A stretch of DNA of 8,801 bases from DATLBA01 sp035527275 (lineage in GTDB: Bacteria; Planctomycetota; Phycisphaerae; FEN-1346), in contig DATLBA010000090.1 of the NCBI GenBank assembly GCA_035527275.1, positions 1 to 8,801 of the forward strand. Direction: 5' to 3'. A program made the position numbers and the translations under genes. Positions 5,398 to 8,801 of this stretch are shown in pieces; position 1 is the stretch's first letter, and each line of letters opens with the position of its first letter. Under the pieces are notes generated by a model that made no database searches, was not told the DNA's origin, and saw only the letters and a list, made by a program, of their open reading frames with translations.

Positions 5398-7062
5398 GTG
5401 GCATCTTTTCTAAAACACTTTCGCCGGTTGAGCGGCCTGACGCTGGTGTCGCGCATCGCGGGGTTCGTTCGCGATGCGGCGTTGGCCCATGTCCTCGGGG
5501 CCGGCCAGGTCATGGACGCATACGCCCAGGCCTTCGTGATCCCCAATCTGCTGAGACGCCTATTCGGCGAAGGGGCGCTAAGCGCGGCGTTCATTCCCGT
5601 CTTCACCGATTACCTCGAGTCCGGCGACCGTAAGGCCGCCAACCGCTTTATGAGCCTGATGATCGTCCTTGTGGTGACGCTTCTGGCGGCGTTGACGCTG
5701 GCGGCCGAGGGCGTCTTTCTGGTGCTCCGGCATTTTACCGAGCATCTGCCGAAGTGGCACCTGATTTTTGGTCTGGCGGCGGTGATGTTTCCGTTTGCGA
5801 TTACGATTTGCCTGGTGGCGCTGCTGCAGGCGGCGCTCAATTGCCGCCGCCACTTCGTGACGCCGGCGCTTGCGCCGATTGTGTTGAACCTGTTTATCAT
5901 CGGCGGGGCCGTGGCGGCAGGCGTCTGGGTGACGGACAATTCGGTCGCGCAAGTCTATATCATCGCCGGGACGATTGTGGCGGCGGGGCTCGTGCAGGTG
6001 GCGATCCAGGTGCCGGCGCTCGTGAAGAAGGGCCTGCGGTTCCGGCCGGTGTGGAACCTTCGGCATCCGGGGCTCGCGCGCGTGCTTGTCCTTTTCGGGC
6101 CGATGGTCCTAGCCGTCGGCATCGTTCAGATTAACACGTTCATGGACTCGACCATCGCGAACGTGCTCAGCCCTTACGAGGTCGGTCGGACGACCTTCCA
6201 CGTCGGCTCTCGTGAGATCGCCTACCCGATGGAAACGGGTGCGGCCTCAATGCTTTACTACGGGCAGCGTCTGTATAATTTCCCGCTGGGGGTTTTTGCG
6301 ATTGCGCTGGCGACGGTGATTTTTCCGGAACTCAGCCGCCGCGCCGTGCGCAAGGACCTGGCGGGCGTGGGGCGCGTGGCCTCTCACGGCCTGAGGCTGA
6401 CGGTGTTCATTGCCGTTCCGGCAGCGGTGGGGCTGATGCTGCTCTCGGAGCCGCTGCTGCGTCTGTGGCTGGGGCATGGGCGGTTCGTCCAAGGCCAAGA
6501 CCAGGCGGCGGTTGTGCGACGTGCCGCCTGGGTGGCGCAGGTTTACGCGGCGGGCATCTGGGCGTATTCGGCCAATCATATCTTCGTTCGGACCTTTTAC
6601 GCGATGGAGGACACCCGGACGCCGCTTCGTCTGGCGATGCTGGCCGCCGTTATGAATTTCGGCCTGAACCTGCTGCTGGTCTGGCCCCTGGCGGAGGGCG
6701 GCCTGGCGTTGGCCACCGTCGCCAGCGCCGTCTTCCTGTTTGCTGCGCTCTCGGTGATTCTCTCCCGCCGCGTCGCGCATCTGGAGTGGCGGGCCCTGGC
6801 CTCAACCGCCCTGCGGACGCTCCTGGCAACGGGCGTGATGGCACTGGCGGCGTGGGCGGCCGCTTATCAGGCGGCGCCGGCCCTGGGCCTGGAGGGCAGG
6901 GCCCTGACGGTGGTCCAGTTGGTCTTCGGCGTCGCGGGCGGCGCGGGGGTATTCGTTGGGGCCGCCTGGCTCCTGCGCATGGGCGAACTGAGGGACCTTT
7001 TCAAGCGCGGGCCGGAACCGGACGAGGCCGACCCGCTTGACCCCGGTGCGCCGTCGCGATAG
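5398..7062 (+). CDS. murJ: Lipid II flippase MurJ (MviN family)
   Basis: Moves lipid-linked peptidoglycan precursor across the inner membrane. The 554-residue protein is hydrophobic nearly throughout, in line with the 14 membrane helices of the family. The N-terminal SRIAGFVRD (18-26), D40 in MDAYAQAF, and RRLFGEGALSAAFIPVF (53-69) match the essential Ser, Arg and Asp positions known in E. coli MurJ, and LYYGQRLYNFPLG (286-298) carries the conserved central Arg (R291). Between helix 7 and that motif there is an extra stretch of about 25 residues (roughly 258-282) absent from E. coli MurJ; I recall similar insertions in planctomycete homologues. GTG at 5398 is preferred, with GGAAAG 4 nt upstream and family-like spacing to the first helix; an in-frame TTG at 5386 would add four residues. 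Followed 48 nt later by alr. The charged, proline-rich last 20 residues are a soluble tail. Confidence 0.93.
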   Translation: MASFLKHFRRLSGLTLVSRIAGFVRDAALAHVLGAGQVMDAYAQAFVIPNLLRRLFGEGALSAAFIPVFTDYLESGDRKAANRFMSLMIVLVVTLLAALTLAAEGVFLVLRHFTEHLPKWHLIFGLAAVMFPFAITICLVALLQAALNCRRHFVTPALAPIVLNLFIIGGAVAAGVWVTDNSVAQVYIIAGTIVAAGLVQVAIQVPALVKKGLRFRPVWNLRHPGLARVLVLFGPMVLAVGIVQINTFMDSTIANVLSPYEVGRTTFHVGSREIAYPMETGAASMLYYGQRLYNFPLGVFAIALATVIFPELSRRAVRKDLAGVGRVASHGLRLTVFIAVPAAVGLMLLSEPLLRLWLGHGRFVQGQDQAAVVRRAAWVAQVYAAGIWAYSANHIFVRTFYAMEDTRTPLRLAMLAAVMNFGLNLLLVWPLAEGGLALATVASAVFLFAALSVILSRRVAHLEWRALASTALRTLLATGVMALAAWAAAYQAAPALGLEGRALTVVQLVFGVAGGAGVFVGAAWLLRMGELRDLFKRGPEPDEADPLDPGAPSR

Positions 7063-7097
7063 AAGAGACGTCCTGCGTTTCAACCCGAGCGTCGCTT

Positions 7098-7104
7098 GAG
7101 GGGG
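7098..7104 (+). promoter_or_regulatory. alr: Ribosome binding site that sets the alr start
   Basis: GAGGGGG lies 6 nt before the GTG at 7111. The in-frame TTG at 7096 overlaps this motif and has no such site of its own, so GTG 7111 is chosen. Confidence 0.65.
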
Positions 7105-7110
7105 CCGGCC

Positions 7111-8235
7111 GTGCCTCGACCCACGTATGCCGAAATTCGTCTGGACGCCATCCGGCATAACCTGGAAGCGCTGCGAAGCCTTCTTGCGCCGGGCGTCAAG
7201 GTCCTCGGCGTCGTCAAGGCCGATGGGTACGGGCACGGGGTGGTGCCGGTGGCCCGGACGCTCCAAGACGGCGGCATCGACATGCTCGGCGTGGCGCTGG
7301 TGGAGGAGGGCGTTGAACTTCGGGAGGCAGGCGTCGCGGCACCGATCCTGGTCATGGGAACGATTCCCCGCGACGAAGTTGCCTCCCTTATAGCGCACGA
7401 TTTGCGGCCGACGGTAGTTGACGAGGAGACGGCGCGCGAAATTGATAGGGAGGCTGCGCGGCAGGGTCAAGTGGTCCAGGCGCACCTGAAAGTGGACACG
7501 GGGATGAACCGGCTGGGCGTCCGGGCGGAGGAGGCAGTGGAAACCGCCGAAGCCGTCGCTCGTCTCGGCCATTTGCGATTGGAGGGCGTTTACACCCACT
7601 TCGCGTGTGCTGAAGAAAGGAATCAGACGGAAACGCGGGAACAACTTCGGCGGTTCGGCGAGGCTCTGGCGGCATTGTCGGCACGCAAGATCGTGCCGCG
7701 CCGGATTCATGCCGCCAATTCCTCGGCCCTCGTGAAAGTTGCGGAATCACATTTCGACATGGTCCGTCCGGGCCTGGCGCTCTATGGCGTGCATTCGCAC
7801 CCGGACGAGGCCGAGAAGGTGACGCTGGAGCCGGCCCTTACCCTGAAGAGCCAGATGGTCCATCTGAAACCCGTTCGTCGCGGCGAAGGCGTCAGTTACG
7901 GCCTGACCTGGCGGGCCGAGCGCGATTCGCTCATCGGCGTCCTGCCGATCGGCTACGGTGACGGCTATCCGCGGGCCCTATCGAATCGCGGGCGGGTCCG
8001 GGTCGGAACGGGGGATGAAGCGCGGCTGTGTCCGGTGGTCGGCAGGGTCTGCATGGACGCGACGATGGTGGACCTGACGGACGTGCCGGGCGCGCGGGCG
8101 GGCCTTGAGGCGACGCTGATTGAGGCCGACGTCGCAAGTCCCATTTGTGCTGCGCGCATCGCCGAGGCGGTCGGGACGATTCCGTACGAGATTCTGACGG
8201 GCCTTTCGAAACGCGTCCCTCGGCGTTACGTATGA
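7111..8235 (+). CDS. alr: Alanine racemase (PLP-dependent)
   Basis: Interconverts L- and D-alanine in the cytoplasm, supplying D-Ala for peptidoglycan stems. The 374-residue protein has the usual length. The pyridoxal-phosphate lysine is K36 in VVKADGYGHG (34-43). HLKVDTGMNRLGV (125-137), YTHFACAEE (161-169), HAANSSA (200-206) and RPGLALYGVHS (219-229) follow in family order in the barrel domain. The C-terminal beta domain holds the second catalytic base Y263 in GVSYGLTW, IGYGDGYPRALSNRG (280-294) and GRVCMDATMVDLT (311-323). Start: GTG at 7111, supported by the GAGGGGG 6 nt upstream and by family alignment (PTYAEIRLDAIRHN at once). It lies 48 nt after murJ with no terminator seen between, so the two peptidoglycan genes are probably co-transcribed. 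Nothing is missing from the active site. Confidence 0.95.
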   Translation: MPRPTYAEIRLDAIRHNLEALRSLLAPGVKVLGVVKADGYGHGVVPVARTLQDGGIDMLGVALVEEGVELREAGVAAPILVMGTIPRDEVASLIAHDLRPTVVDEETAREIDREAARQGQVVQAHLKVDTGMNRLGVRAEEAVETAEAVARLGHLRLEGVYTHFACAEERNQTETREQLRRFGEALAALSARKIVPRRIHAANSSALVKVAESHFDMVRPGLALYGVHSHPDEAEKVTLEPALTLKSQMVHLKPVRRGEGVSYGLTWRAERDSLIGVLPIGYGDGYPRALSNRGRVRVGTGDEARLCPVVGRVCMDATMVDLTDVPGARAGLEATLIEADVASPICAARIAEAVGTIPYEILTGLSKRVPRRYV

Positions 8236-8313
8236 GGAGCTGTCGCCCTGGTCAAAAGCCCTAAACGCGACCGAATTTGTGCATGCGCCGGCGCCGGCCC
8301 GCCGTCGCTCGCC

Positions 8314-8592
8314 ATGCGGGCCCTGGGCGCCGCCATCTTAGCCATCGCGATTCTCGGCCTCGTGTTTCATGCTGCGTTTTATTTTACCGCCTCGCGCGAG
8401 CAGCATGTGGCCTATGCCCACGGCGCAGGGATGCGAGTGGTCGTCTTCCTGGCGTTCGCCAACCTGCTGGCCGCCATTCTCCACTATCACCGGACTCGGA
8501 TGCGCCTGGTTTTCTGGGCCCGCATCGCGACCTACCTGTGGATTATCTCGCTGGTGCCGTTTCTGCGGATCATTCTTTACCCACCGCTCTGA
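8314..8592 (+). CDS. Small three-helix membrane protein of unknown function
   Basis: A 92-residue hydrophobic protein not recognised as any family. Three likely membrane helices: about 4-26 (LGAAILAIAILGLVFHAAF), 40-60 (MRVVVFLAFANLLAAIL) and 66-88 (VFWARIATYLWIISLVPFL), separated by short loops with His and Arg residues (REQHVAYAHG; HYHRTRMR). The length and the three-helix plan make a random shadow unlikely. Start: ATG at 8314, but it lacks a good ribosome binding site. The same frame stays open back to the alr stop, and a strong GAGGAG (8234-8239) lies 8 nt before an in-frame CTG at 8248, so an N-terminally longer form with 22 extra residues is possible. It follows alr by 78 nt on the same strand and may be the last gene of that unit. 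No function is inferred. Confidence 0.65.
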   Translation: MRALGAAILAIAILGLVFHAAFYFTASREQHVAYAHGAGMRVVVFLAFANLLAAILHYHRTRMRLVFWARIATYLWIISLVPFLRIILYPPL

Positions 8593-8599
8593 TAGGCGA

Positions 8600-8615
8600 G
8601 GCGGGCTTGCCCGCC
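8600..8615. repeat. Short GC hairpin after the membrane-protein gene
   Basis: GGCGGGC and GCCCGCC are perfect inverted copies separated by TT; in practice a 6-bp stem with a CTTG loop. It begins 8 nt after the stop codon, but no T-tract follows, so it is at best a weak terminator. Confidence 0.4.
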
Positions 8616-8643
8616 GGCCCGCATCGTTCGCGGCCGCCGCTTG

Positions 8644-8667
8644 CATGCTTTCGCAAGCGAAAGCATG
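8644..8667. repeat. Perfect 11-bp inverted repeat between convergent genes
   Basis: CATGCTTTCGC (8644-8654) and its exact inverse (8657-8667) are separated by AA, giving a 10-bp stem with a CAAG tetraloop. It lies between the end of the rightward unit (8592) and the stop of the leftward gene (8681). It could act as a two-way transcription stop despite lacking T-tracts, or be a REP-like dispersed element. Confidence 0.6.
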
Positions 8668-8678
8668 GCACCCGGCGC

Positions 8679-8801
8679 TTACCTTGACGCCGCGCGGGAG
8701 GGGGCGAAGAGCATCGGCAGGGCGGAGGCGAGGCCGCGGGGGGAGTAGAGGGCTTCGACTTCGCCGCGGCAGTTGTACCAGCACGCGCGGCAGCGGTTGG
8801 C
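8679..8801 (-). CDS. C-terminal end of a cysteine-rich protein, perhaps radical SAM/SPASM-type (cut by window edge)
   Basis: The minus frame is open from the right edge to a TAA at 8679-8681 and gives 40 residues beginning ANRCRACWYNCRGEVEALY. The spacing C-x2-C-x3-C with WYN and RGEVE resembles the last auxiliary iron-sulfur motif of some radical SAM proteins with SPASM-like tails, including ones I recall from planctomycetes. The rest of the gene, including any CxxxCxxC radical SAM motif, lies outside the window, so the family call is tentative. That it is real coding sequence is supported by the three cysteines, the aromatic cluster and the clean stop just before a hairpin. It converges on the murJ-alr unit. 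Confidence 0.55.
   Translation of the reverse strand, partial: ANRCRACWYNCRGEVEALYSPRGLASALPMLFAPSRAASR

Noticed and set aside
6247..7710. Minus-strand open frames opposite murJ and alr
   Set aside because: Shadows of two genes with complete active-site motifs on the plus strand.
8277..8687. Plus-strand 136-codon frame overlapping the small membrane protein
   Set aside because: Arg/Pro-rich without motifs; the overlapping 92-residue frame has three clear hydrophobic helices.

Overview
The window is GC-rich bacterial DNA carrying five complete protein genes, a further small membrane-protein gene, and two genes cut by the window edges. Non-ATG starts (GTG, TTG), a MurJ with a lineage-type insertion, and a CxxCWYNC-type protein tail at the right edge look most like a planctomycete or close relative. 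No 16S rRNA or other phylogenetic marker is present, so this placement is tentative.

Left part, minus strand (1-3924): a three-gene transcription unit. It begins at a good sigma70-like promoter (3896-3924). The genes run in order: a large two-domain protein (GT4-type glycosyltransferase plus a C-terminal domain that looks like an alpha/alpha-barrel), mannose-1-phosphate guanylyltransferase (manC-type), and the N-terminus of a second GT4-type glycosyltransferase that runs off the left edge. The genes overlap by 4 and 1 nt, so they are probably translationally coupled. GDP-mannose made by the middle enzyme is the likely donor for the flanking transferases, so the unit probably makes a mannose-containing glycan.

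Middle (3925-4383): a gap without a convincing gene but rich in inverted repeats. These include a 9-bp perfect stem, an 11-nt-arm stem with one mismatch, a 12-bp stem with one wobble, and interleaved pairings that could form a pseudoknot. I could not match it to a known RNA family; it is the main unexplained stretch of the window. Next on the minus strand (4384-5277) is an RmlD-type NAD(P)-dependent sugar-nucleotide reductase, without rmlA, rmlB or rmlC in view.

Divergent junction (5278-5397): a short intergenic region with an imperfect hairpin made of GGAAT/TTCCG-type repeats and a possible promoter for the rightward genes.

Right part, plus strand (5398-8592): murJ (lipid II flippase), alr (alanine racemase) and a small three-helix membrane protein, likely co-transcribed. 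MurJ and Alr both serve peptidoglycan synthesis. This unit converges on a minus-strand gene whose last 40 residues are visible at the right edge; the space between holds two strong hairpins. Apart from the structured gap the window is mostly ordinary envelope-biosynthesis housekeeping. I found no CRISPR array, tRNA, transposase or defence system.
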